A stretch of 41,718 bases of DNA, from NCBI GenBank assembly GCA_028284485.1, contig JANQRQ010000168.1, positions 1-41,718 on the forward strand. Reading direction: 5' to 3'. Below the pieces are notes generated by a model, which was not told the origin of the DNA, searched no databases, and saw only the letters and a list, made by a program, of their open reading frames with translations. Position 1 is the stretch's first letter. Each line of letters opens with the position of its first letter. The DNA comes from Planctomycetaceae bacterium (lineage in GTDB: Bacteria > Planctomycetota > Planctomycetia > Planctomycetales > Planctomycetaceae). A program made the translations under genes and the position numbers. This document shows positions 35,407 to 41,718 of this stretch, in pieces.

Positions 35407-37269
35407 ATGTGTGGAATCGTGGGTTACGTGGGCTATCGAGAAGCCACGGATCTTCTGTTGGAAGGCTTGTTTCGGCTGGAGTACCGGGGGTACGACAGTG
35501 CCGGTGTTGCCGTCCTAAACGGGGGAGAGATATCGGTTCGAAAAAAGGCAGGTCGAGTTCACGAACTTGCCAAGCTGGTTGACGCAAATCCCGTGCATGG
35601 TTGCCTGGGTATCGGCCATACGCGTTGGGCCACCCATGGTGAAACGACCGATATCAATTCTCATCCGCATGTGGGTGGCAACGGTGAGGTCGTCCTCGTT
35701 CATAACGGTGTGATCGAGAATTACACCTCGTTGAGAACATTCTTACAAGAGCACGGATTCGTCTTTCGCACGGCTACCGATTCCGAAGTGATCGCGCACC
35801 TGATTTCGTACCATTTCACGGAGCAAACTGAACAGGGTGGCGACCCCAAGAACAGTGCAACCGCCATCAAAGCAGTGGAAGCGACGCTAAAACGTCTTAA
35901 AGGGACTTACGGCTTGGGAATTATCTTCCAAGAGTTTCCGAAGATGTTGATCGGAGCCCGGGCCGGAAGCCCGTTGGTCGTTGGAATCGGACAGGGCGAA
36001 TACTTCTTGGCCAGCGATGCCAGCCCGCTTGTGGGTTACACCGAAGAGGTTGTCTACCTGTCCGATCACGAGATGGCCATTTTGTCTCCGGACAGTTTTG
36101 AACTATTGCATCGCGATTCCGGCGCCCTATCCCCATCGATTCAGACGATCGATCAGGTCGCTGCCGATGTTGATCTTGGTGATTTTGAACACTACATGCT
36201 CAAGGAGATCTTCGAGCAGCCGCAAACGATCGAAAACGCAATGCGGGGTCGATTCGATGAAGACGAAGCCACCGCAAAGTTCGGCGGGCTCAACCTCGAT
36301 CCGCAGCAGTTGCGGCGAATTGATCGGGTGGTTTTGACAGCGTGCGGAACGAGTTGGCATGCCGGTTTAGTCGGCGAGTACTTGTTGGAAGAGTTCGCGC
36401 GGATCCCCACCGAGGTGGAGTATGCCAGCGAACTGCGTTACCGCAATCCGCCGCTGACCGATAACACGATGGTGTTCGCGATTACGCAAAGTGGCGAGAC
36501 GGCCGATACTTTGGCCGCCATGCGGGAATGCAAGCGAAAAGGTCATCCGACTCTGGCCATCTGCAATGTGGTCGGTTCGACAATCGCGCGTGAAGCCGAT
36601 GGTGGAATCTACTTGCATGCCGGCCCAGAAATCGGCGTCGCATCGACGAAAGCGTTTACCTCGCAAGTGACCGTGTTGACGTTGCTGGCGTTGTATCTGG
36701 GGCGGATGCGGCATTTGTCGTATCCCGCAGGGCAACGGCTGATTCACCAATTGAAGTCGATGCCGGAAATCATTCGCAAATCGTTGGATTGCTTCGAGAC
36801 GGTCAAGAACGTCGCACAGAAGTATTCCGAGTTTTCGAACTTCCTCTATCTGGGCCGCCTGCACAACTTTCCGGTCGCGTTGGAAGGTGCTTTGAAGCTG
36901 AAGGAAATCAGTTATATCCACGCCGAGGGGTATCCGGCGGCCGAGATGAAGCACGGGCCGATTGCGCTGGTCGACGAAGTCACGCCAAGTGTCTTTGTCA
37001 TCCCTCGCGGCGGAATTCACCCCAAAGTGATCAGCAATATGGAAGAGGTGAAGGCGCGGCGAGGGCCGGTTATTGCGATCGCCTGCGAAGGGGATACCAA
37101 GGTCGATAACCTGGCCGACGATATTATTCGCGTTCCAGATGTCGAGGAATATCTGCAACCACTGGTCACCGCAATTCCGTTGCAACTCTTGGCATACCAG
37201 ATTGCTGTCGTCCGCGGTTGCAACGTCGATCGGCCACGGAATCTTGCCAAGAGCGTCACTGTCGAGTAA
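35407..37269 (+). CDS. glmS: Glutamine-fructose-6-phosphate aminotransferase (isomerizing)
   Basis: 620 residues from ATG 35407, preceded by GGAG (35395-35398) at 8 nt. An upstream in-frame start at 35356 is excluded because the N-terminal Cys2 (MCGIVGYVG) must be exposed as the amidotransferase nucleophile. The glutaminase half shows YRGYDSAGVAV, IGHTRWATHGE, HVGGNGEVVLVHNGVIEN and the TDSE motif. The two SIS domains carry VLTACGTSWHAG, ITQSGETADTLAAM, ASTKAFTSQV, KEISYIHAEGYPAAEMKHGP, and the C-terminal DRPRNLAKSVTVE. The enzyme makes glucosamine-6-phosphate, the first step towards UDP-GlcNAc for peptidoglycan and LPS. Gene order (ispH follows 375 nt later) shows no obvious operon. Confidence 0.97.
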   Translation: MCGIVGYVGYREATDLLLEGLFRLEYRGYDSAGVAVLNGGEISVRKKAGRVHELAKLVDANPVHGCLGIGHTRWATHGETTDINSHPHVGGNGEVVLVHNGVIENYTSLRTFLQEHGFVFRTATDSEVIAHLISYHFTEQTEQGGDPKNSATAIKAVEATLKRLKGTYGLGIIFQEFPKMLIGARAGSPLVVGIGQGEYFLASDASPLVGYTEEVVYLSDHEMAILSPDSFELLHRDSGALSPSIQTIDQVAADVDLGDFEHYMLKEIFEQPQTIENAMRGRFDEDEATAKFGGLNLDPQQLRRIDRVVLTACGTSWHAGLVGEYLLEEFARIPTEVEYASELRYRNPPLTDNTMVFAITQSGETADTLAAMRECKRKGHPTLAICNVVGSTIAREADGGIYLHAGPEIGVASTKAFTSQVTVLTLLALYLGRMRHLSYPAGQRLIHQLKSMPEIIRKSLDCFETVKNVAQKYSEFSNFLYLGRLHNFPVALEGALKLKEISYIHAEGYPAAEMKHGPIALVDEVTPSVFVIPRGGIHPKVISNMEEVKARRGPVIAIACEGDTKVDNLADDIIRVPDVEEYLQPLVTAIPLQLLAYQIAVVRGCNVDRPRNLAKSVTVE

Positions 37270-37644
37270 TGCGGCGGTCGCGCTCGCGGTCTGTGGCAAT
37301 TTGCGATCGTACTTGGCGTGCCGGTCTGAAAATGACGTCGCCGAAGATTCTTGCCGTGTGATCATCCCCCCTCGTTGGCCTGTTTGCTACAATTCCAACG
37401 AGGCGGCCTTTCGGTTCGAACGAGTTGCGCTCTTTACGGGGCCAACGACTGCGAATCGCAGCATTCAGAACTTGGTCCGGGGTGGGTCGGCCGTCGCCAC
37501 CGGAATCGACTCGGCAGAGTATGACTCTCGGCGACGATACCGAATGTGCTGCTCTGCTGGGCAGGTTTTGGGAAGCGGCGCATGTGAGCATTGCCACTCG
37601 GGTGTTTTGGGTAAATCAACTCAGGCGATAGGTTCGGGAAGTCC
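37270..37644. other. 375-nt intergenic region between glmS and ispH
   Basis: No gene recognised. It contains the inverted repeat at 37370-37403 around TACAAT (37388-37393). Otherwise I see nothing supportable; no T-rich terminator after glmS. Confidence 0.45.
37370..37403. promoter_or_regulatory. Inverted repeat with -10-like element between its arms
   Basis: CCTCGTTGG (37370-37378) and CCAACGAGG (37395-37403) form a perfect 9-bp inverted repeat with a 16-nt spacer. The spacer contains TACAAT (37388-37393), resembling a -10 box. It could be an operator flanking an ispH promoter or an RNA hairpin. No matching -35 box is visible. Confidence 0.35.
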
Positions 37645-38583
37645 ATGCATATCTTGCTGGCTAATCCGCGTGGTTTTTGCGCGGGCGTTAATATGGCAAT
37701 CGAATGTTTGGAGCAGGCGATTCAAATATTCGGTTCGGAGATTTACGTTTATCACGAGATTGTTCACAACAAGCACGTGGTCGAACGATTCACGGGCCAG
37801 GGTGTCACTTTCGTTGACAGTGTCGACGAGGTTCCGTCCGGATCGATTCTGCTCTATAGCGCTCATGGTGTTTCGCCCGAGGTTCGCGAGGCATCGAAGA
37901 CGCGGAACCTGCAAACCATCGATGCCACCTGTCCTCTTGTCACCAAAGTGCACATGGAAGCGATTCGATATGCACGCGAAGGGTACCACATCATTCTGAT
38001 CGGGCACGAAGGGCATGACGAGGTCATTGGAACAATGGGGGAAGCACCGGAGAGTATTTCGCTGGTCGAGACGCCAGAAGAAGTCGAAGATTTGCCATTT
38101 GATGCCGATGCGAAAATCGCCTACCTGACGCAGACAACACTCAGTGTCGCTGAAGCCAGTGCTGTGATCGACCGGTTAAAGCGGCGCTATCCGCAAATCG
38201 TCAGTCCTCCCAAAGAAGATATCTGCTATGCCACAACGAATCGGCAGGACGCGGTTGCAACTTTGGTTCCGCGTTCTGACGTGGTGATTGTCCTGGGGAG
38301 CCAAAATAGCTCGAACAGCCGTCGATTGATGGAAATCGGCCAAGCGGCCGAAAAGCCTGCGTATTTGATCGATGGTGTGGAAGAGTTGCGTGATGATTGG
38401 TTCGAAGGCGTCGGTAACGTGCTGATAACGGCCGGCGCCAGTGCACCGGAAGTGGATGTTCAGCAATGCATCGACTATCTTGTCGCGCGTTTTGATGCGA
38501 CTTTCGAAGACGTTACGATTCGCGAGGAGCACGTTTATTTTCCACTGCCGCGCGAATTGCGATCGTTGCAAGCCGAGTCTTAG
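37645..38583 (+). CDS. ispH: 4-hydroxy-3-methylbut-2-enyl diphosphate reductase
   Basis: 312 residues from ATG 37645, with GGGAA a few nt upstream. IspH (LytB) is the last enzyme of the non-mevalonate isoprenoid pathway: an iron-sulfur enzyme reducing HMBPP to IPP and DMAPP. The three cluster cysteines are present at Cys12 (PRGFCAGV), Cys96 (IDATCPLVTKVH) and Cys194 (EDICYATTNRQ). Substrate-binding His41 (HEIVHN), His74 (YSAHGVSP) and His124 with Glu126 (GHEGHDEVIGT) and the TQTTLS and GSQNSSNSRRL motifs are intact. Length is normal. It ends 15 nt from the convergent hypothetical gene. Confidence 0.97.
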   Translation: MHILLANPRGFCAGVNMAIECLEQAIQIFGSEIYVYHEIVHNKHVVERFTGQGVTFVDSVDEVPSGSILLYSAHGVSPEVREASKTRNLQTIDATCPLVTKVHMEAIRYAREGYHIILIGHEGHDEVIGTMGEAPESISLVETPEEVEDLPFDADAKIAYLTQTTLSVAEASAVIDRLKRRYPQIVSPPKEDICYATTNRQDAVATLVPRSDVVIVLGSQNSSNSRRLMEIGQAAEKPAYLIDGVEELRDDWFEGVGNVLITAGASAPEVDVQQCIDYLVARFDATFEDVTIREEHVYFPLPRELRSLQAES

Positions 38584-38598
38584 AGCGGTCGGGTCAGT

Positions 38599-39081
38599 CT
38601 ACGACGAAGAGGCGTCGTCGGATGCGGCCATTGATTGCGCGAGTTGCAGGAACTGTTCCAAGTCGGCGACGCATGCGTCCATCGATTTCACAGCCTGCTG
38701 AAAGTTCATGTGCGTCGAAGCGCCGGCTGCGTCGGTTCGAAAGTGCTCGGCTGCTTTTCTCAGCTTGCCGATTTTCTTGCGCAACATGTGCAAATACGCA
38801 GGCGGGTCGTCGACCTTAGTTTCCAGGGCGCGCGAGGTGTCGAATACGACCCGGGCCAAATTCATCAGTTCCGGAAAGTCCTCGGCTTCTTCGGAATGCT
38901 TGACGAACGTGCGCACCATCCAGGCATGAGACATGACGATCTCGCATCGGTCGACAAGCTCACGCTGTATGGCAGCTGGGTCGATGTTCATATCAGCAGC
39001 AGTCCAGTCGAACAGAGTGCTCCAGACAATGATTTTCGGGGGCCGAACGCTTGGCACGTTCCCTTCCGCCGTTTGGTCCAT
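38599..39081 (-). CDS. Hypothetical protein in the kinase-apt operon
   Basis: 160 residues. I do not recognise a family. The N-terminus (MDQTAEGNVPSVRPPKIIVWSTLFDW) is followed by a largely helical, charged body (RELVDRCEIVMSHAWMVRTF, LRKKIGKLRKAAEHF) and an Ala/Ser-rich acidic tail. There is no signal peptide or membrane segment, so it is probably cytoplasmic. Its ATG lies 3 nt after the apt stop, so it is the third gene of the minus-strand operon with the kinase and apt. Confidence 0.7.
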   Translation of the reverse strand: MDQTAEGNVPSVRPPKIIVWSTLFDWTAADMNIDPAAIQRELVDRCEIVMSHAWMVRTFVKHSEEAEDFPELMNLARVVFDTSRALETKVDDPPAYLHMLRKKIGKLRKAAEHFRTDAAGASTHMNFQQAVKSMDACVADLEQFLQLAQSMAASDDASSS

Positions 39082-39084
39082 CGC

Positions 39085-39621
39085 TCAATTCTCGTCACTG
39101 TAATGGATTAAACTGTAAACGTCGTAGTCGCCGAACTTGTCGCGCCCTTTGAGGAAGTCCAATTCGATGACAAACGCACAACCGACGACTTCAGCGTGGG
39201 AACGCTCTGCAAGCTGAATGCACGCTTGAATGGTGCCACCCGTCGCCAGCAGGTCGTCGACCAGCACGACTCGGTCGTCTGCAGTGAGGGCGTCGCTGTG
39301 AATCTCGAGCGTATCGGATCCGTATTCGAGTTCGTAATGGAAGGCGTTGGTGTCAAAGGGGAGCTTTCCCGGTTTGCGGACAGGGATAAAGCGGGCTCCC
39401 AATTCCAACGCCAATGGAGCTGCGAAAATAAACCCGCGCGCCTCGGCTGTAACGACTGCGGTCACGTCAGCCTTTCGAAAATGATCAGCAAATCGGTCGA
39501 TCACATGGCGGAACGCAGTCGGTTCCGCTAGTAGCGGAGTGATATCACGAAACATGATTCCCGGCTTGGGAAAATCAGGAATACTGCGAATGTGTTTCTT
39601 CAGGTCGATTTCAGCGTTCAT
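39085..39621 (-). CDS. apt: Adenine phosphoribosyltransferase
   Basis: 178 residues from the ATG at 39621-39619; the frame extends further upstream, but the extra 33 residues overlap the kinase gene and do not match the family. Apt salvages adenine with PRPP to AMP. Landmarks: [22 protein letters not shown] at the N-terminus, [19 protein letters not shown], the flexible loop RKPGKLPF, and the PRPP-binding motif [15 protein letters not shown]. Length and motifs are those of a normal bacterial Apt. The start codon overlaps the kinase stop (ATGA at 39618-39621), so the two are translationally coupled. Confidence 0.96.
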   Translation of the reverse strand: MNAEIDLKKHIRSIPDFPKPGIMFRDITPLLAEPTAFRHVIDRFADHFRKADVTAVVTAEARGFIFAAPLALELGARFIPVRKPGKLPFDTNAFHYELEYGSDTLEIHSDALTADDRVVLVDDLLATGGTIQACIQLAERSHAEVVGCAFVIELDFLKGRDKFGDYDVYSLIHYSDEN

Positions 39622-41324
39622 TGTGATTCCGTCGTTTGAGTTTCCAGACGCTGGCGTGCTTGTGCAACATATTGAGTAACGCGTAGATCGTCGCCGTAGA
39701 GTGCGATAATGCCCAACCATATGTTTCGTGCCTGGTCGGATTCTCCTTTGGCGTCGAAGTCGTCGGCACGTTTTAGGGCCGCCGCGATGATGTCATCGCG
39801 GTCGCTTTCTTGCGATCGTTGTTCTCGTATGTCGTCGAGCATTTGTTTGGTCAATTCGAAAAGTTCTTCGTGGTCGGCATCGCCGGCGAGGATCGCATGC
39901 AGGGCTGTCAGCAAGCGTTCGGCCTCAGCATCGTCGCCAATTTCCCGGTACCCATCAATTCGATGCAGCAGAGCTTCGATTTCGCTATTTGGCTGGTTCT
40001 TACGAATTCTCTTGGCGGATCCGCCGAAACTTCGTTTTAGTTCGTAAAGCTTGACTTGCCGAAGATACGGCGAGACCTGTGGTTCCCATATTGCGGCATC
40101 TTCTTCCAACAGGGGCAGGAAGTACTCGTCGCGCGCGGTGATCCAACCAGGCCCTTCCGGCTCGTTCATGAGGACTTCCCCCTCGTCGAATCGCTCTTGG
40201 GGCGTCATTTGGTTGGATTGGTATAGGTAAATGCTGCCGCCCACCACGAGGACCAATGCGCCCAAAAGGACCCAAGTATTGTTGAAGAACCGCTCGATCG
40301 GCGAGTGGGCAGTTTTTTCTCGCTCCATTTCCAGATGCATCAGGTCGCGCATCAAAGTCGCCGACCCAGCACGGATTTCTCCGGAATTTGCGAGAGCCTG
40401 ATCTGTTTCGGCGATGGTCGGCGCCGTGCTGTCGAACTGCGCGTGCCCGTCAGTCACATCTTCCATCGCCAAATCAACTTTCTTAGGGATCTCCTGCAGT
40501 CGCAGCGACACAACGTAAGCGTTGGGGAATCGTTTGTCGGGCTCTTTTTCCAAAAGCTGATTGACCACGTCTTCGAGCCAGCGCGGGATGTCGGGGACAA
40601 ATTTCGATGGAGGATCAAATTGGCCGTACCGATGCTTTTGGATAATATCGAGCGTTGTCCGGCCGCTAAACGGAGGGCGTCCCGTCAACATGACGTACAA
40701 TACGGCGCCTAACGAATAGAGATCGCTCTTTTTGGTCGCGCGCTTCCCCTCGGCCTGTTCGGGCGACATATATTCGGCCGTTCCGATAATTCCGCCGGTG
40801 ACCGTCAGCTTGGCCGCCGCAAAGACCTGGGCAACACCGAAATCGGTCAGCTTGACGTTTCCATCGGGAGTGATCATCAAATTCGAGGGTTTTAAATCTC
40901 GATGCACAATGCCGGCGTCATGGGCCGCCTTCAAGGCGGAGCAAATTTGTACGGCGAAATCGATGGCGATGCGCCAGGGGATTCGCTTGTCGCGCTTCAG
41001 TCGCTCGGTTAACGTCTCGCCTTCGACGTACTCCATGACGTAGAAGTACGTTTCGCCGTCGACGCCGCTTTCATAAAGTTCGACCACATGTGGGTTGGTC
41101 AACTGCGTGAGAGAATCGATCTCGCGAGTAAAGCGAGCGACGAAGCCGGGCTCCCGAGCCATCGACGGCGGCAATACCTTGACCGCAGCTTCTTGGTCGG
41201 TTTCGATATGACGACCCAAAAAGACCGTTCCCATACCACCGGCGCCAATCTTTCGCTCGATGCGATACTGGCCGATTTGAATCGGATCTTGCTGGGAATC
41301 GTCGTTGTTGGAAACTTCAGTGAT
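39618..41324 (-). CDS. Hanks-type Ser/Thr protein kinase with extracytoplasmic TPR-like region, probable ATC start
   Basis: 568 residues if translation starts at ATC (41324-41322). The first ATG (41234) would remove the start of the kinase domain including KIGAGG of the glycine loop. Between an in-frame TAA (41339-41337) and 41234 there is no ATG, GTG or TTG, while ATC has GGAG 7 nt upstream. The kinase has the loop IGAGGMGTV, the Lys in [27 protein letters not shown], and [11 protein letters not shown] linker of about 80 residues leads to a membrane segment ([18 protein letters not shown]), then about 210 residues outside with helical TPR-like repeats ([38 protein letters not shown]). It is the first gene of an operon with apt. 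Substrates and signal are unknown. Confidence 0.88.
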   Translation of the reverse strand: MTEVSNNDDSQQDPIQIGQYRIERKIGAGGMGTVFLGRHIETDQEAAVKVLPPSMAREPGFVARFTREIDSLTQLTNPHVVELYESGVDGETYFYVMEYVEGETLTERLKRDKRIPWRIAIDFAVQICSALKAAHDAGIVHRDLKPSNLMITPDGNVKLTDFGVAQVFAAAKLTVTGGIIGTAEYMSPEQAEGKRATKKSDLYSLGAVLYVMLTGRPPFSGRTTLDIIQKHRYGQFDPPSKFVPDIPRWLEDVVNQLLEKEPDKRFPNAYVVSLRLQEIPKKVDLAMEDVTDGHAQFDSTAPTIAETDQALANSGEIRAGSATLMRDLMHLEMEREKTAHSPIERFFNNTWVLLGALVLVVGGSIYLYQSNQMTPQERFDEGEVLMNEPEGPGWITARDEYFLPLLEEDAAIWEPQVSPYLRQVKLYELKRSFGGSAKRIRKNQPNSEIEALLHRIDGYREIGDDAEAERLLTALHAILAGDADHEELFELTKQMLDDIREQRSQESDRDDIIAAALKRADDFDAKGESDQARNIWLGIIALYGDDLRVTQYVAQARQRLETQTTESQ

Positions 41325-41335
41325 GGGAAAACTCC
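41322..41335 (-). promoter_or_regulatory. Shine-Dalgarno plus ATC initiation codon of the kinase
   Basis: On the minus strand GGAG (41335-41332) is followed by 7 nt and then ATC (41324-41322), an ideal distance for initiation. The in-frame stop TAA sits just upstream at 41339-41337. This is the only candidate start that keeps the complete glycine-rich loop. Confidence 0.55.
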
Positions 41336-41585
41336 GTTATTCGTTGTCCCCTGACGAAATGCAGTTCTTCTGTCAAGCGAAGCAATAACGCGTTGCGCGC
41401 CAACAAGTACAGCCGAACTGCTCCGCCGATCCACAAATCCTGCGAATCTCGAATGCAATTGCTGGCCAAACCGAGTGTATGGTGCAACAATTCCAACGGT
41501 CAATCGATTCTGAACAGAATCATGGTTCGGAATCGCTGCCGGTGATATCAACAATGTGAAAGTCCATCGCCAAGCGGAGTTGTCG

Positions 41586-41718
41586 ATGACCGAGTCCACT
41601 GCCGTATTACTAATTGCCCATGGAAGCCGCCGAGCCGAGGCGAATGACGATTTGCGCCTCATCGCCGAAGTTCTCCAGGCGAAGCAGGTTTACGACATTG
41701 TCGAAATCGCCTTTCTCG
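41586..41718 (+). CDS. CbiX/SirB-type sirohydrochlorin chelatase, N-terminal part (runs off the window)
   Basis: 44 codons are visible from ATG 41586, preceded by GGAG (41576-41579) at 6 nt. The sequence VLLIAHGSRRAEANDDLRLIAEVL, with the metal-binding/catalytic His in AHGSR, and the strand YDIVEIAFL match the start of CbiX/SirB chelatases, which insert cobalt or iron into sirohydrochlorin in cobalamin or siroheme synthesis. The gene is divergent from the kinase-apt operon, with about 260 nt between starts. The C-terminal part is beyond the window, so the second half and exact subfamily are unknown. Confidence 0.8.
   Translation, partial: MTESTAVLLIAHGSRRAEANDDLRLIAEVLQAKQVYDIVEIAFL

Noticed and set aside
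36367..37365. 332-codon minus-strand frame opposite glmS
   Set aside because: Antisense shadow of a highly conserved gene; no recognisable motif.
1..41718. Mobile element, phage or integron at the sulfatase pseudogene or near the tRNA
   Set aside because: No transposase, integrase, terminal repeats or tRNA-end duplication were seen; the lesions are point changes and a short tandem duplication.

Overview
The window reads as chromosomal DNA of a planctomycete. The family mix points there: a DUF1559-type prepilin-like protein, a large glycine-rich protein made of secretin N-domains, a sulfatase, two Hanks-type Ser/Thr kinases, a DUF3500 Tat-exported protein, and a MoxR/DUF58/BatA-VWA set. Starts are often GTG or TTG and Shine-Dalgarno signals are uneven. 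This assignment rests on family knowledge, with no database search. Layout: (1) 1-415 is non-coding and carries a tandem 19-bp palindromic repeat. (2) 416-16096 is a ten-gene type II secretion-like cluster in the canonical order D-E-F-G-H-I-J-K-L-M, all on the plus strand, with several overlapping stop/start codons. (3) 16309-20548 holds a DUF3500 protein followed by a strong terminator hairpin, a ROK kinase, a small membrane protein and an Old Yellow Enzyme-type oxidoreductase. (4) 20761-20834 is tRNA-Val(TAC). (5) 21143-23701 holds a membrane-anchored Ser/Thr kinase and an Ldh2-family dehydrogenase. (6) 23942-30282 is a MoxR-DUF58-...-BatA/VWA module with a DUF1559 protein and a carboxymuconolactone decarboxylase-like gene between its parts. 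(7) 30984-33178 holds ilvB and a small unknown gene. (8) 33254-34716 (minus) is a sulfatase pseudogene whose inactivating lesions can be read one by one. (9) 35407-38583 holds glmS and ispH. (10) 38599-41324 (minus) is an operon of Ser/Thr kinase, apt and an unknown gene. (11) 41586 to the end is the start of a CbiX/SirB-type chelatase. The secretion cluster is the most unusual system here. The gene in the gspD position has an N0 domain and a chain of N1-like modules between glycine-rich stretches, but I find no C-terminal secretin pore domain. The gene in the gspM position is far too long: it appears to combine a PilO/GspM-like domain, two Ig-like (He_PIG-type) domains and a C-terminal domain that may stand in for the missing GspC/PilP. 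Together with the ATPase (E), platform protein (F), five pseudopilins (G-K) and an L-type PilM/PilN fusion, this suggests a remodelled pseudopilus machine adapted to the planctomycete envelope. The second most interesting observation is the minus-strand kinase at 39618. Its glycine-rich loop is encoded upstream of the first ATG, in a stretch closed off by a stop codon and lacking any ATG, GTG or TTG, and an ATC codon there sits 7 nt after a GGAG motif, which suggests initiation at ATC. Housekeeping genes (ilvB, glmS, ispH, apt, tRNA) show that the region is core chromosome rather than a mobile island. I saw no insertion sequence, integrase, phage gene or CRISPR array.
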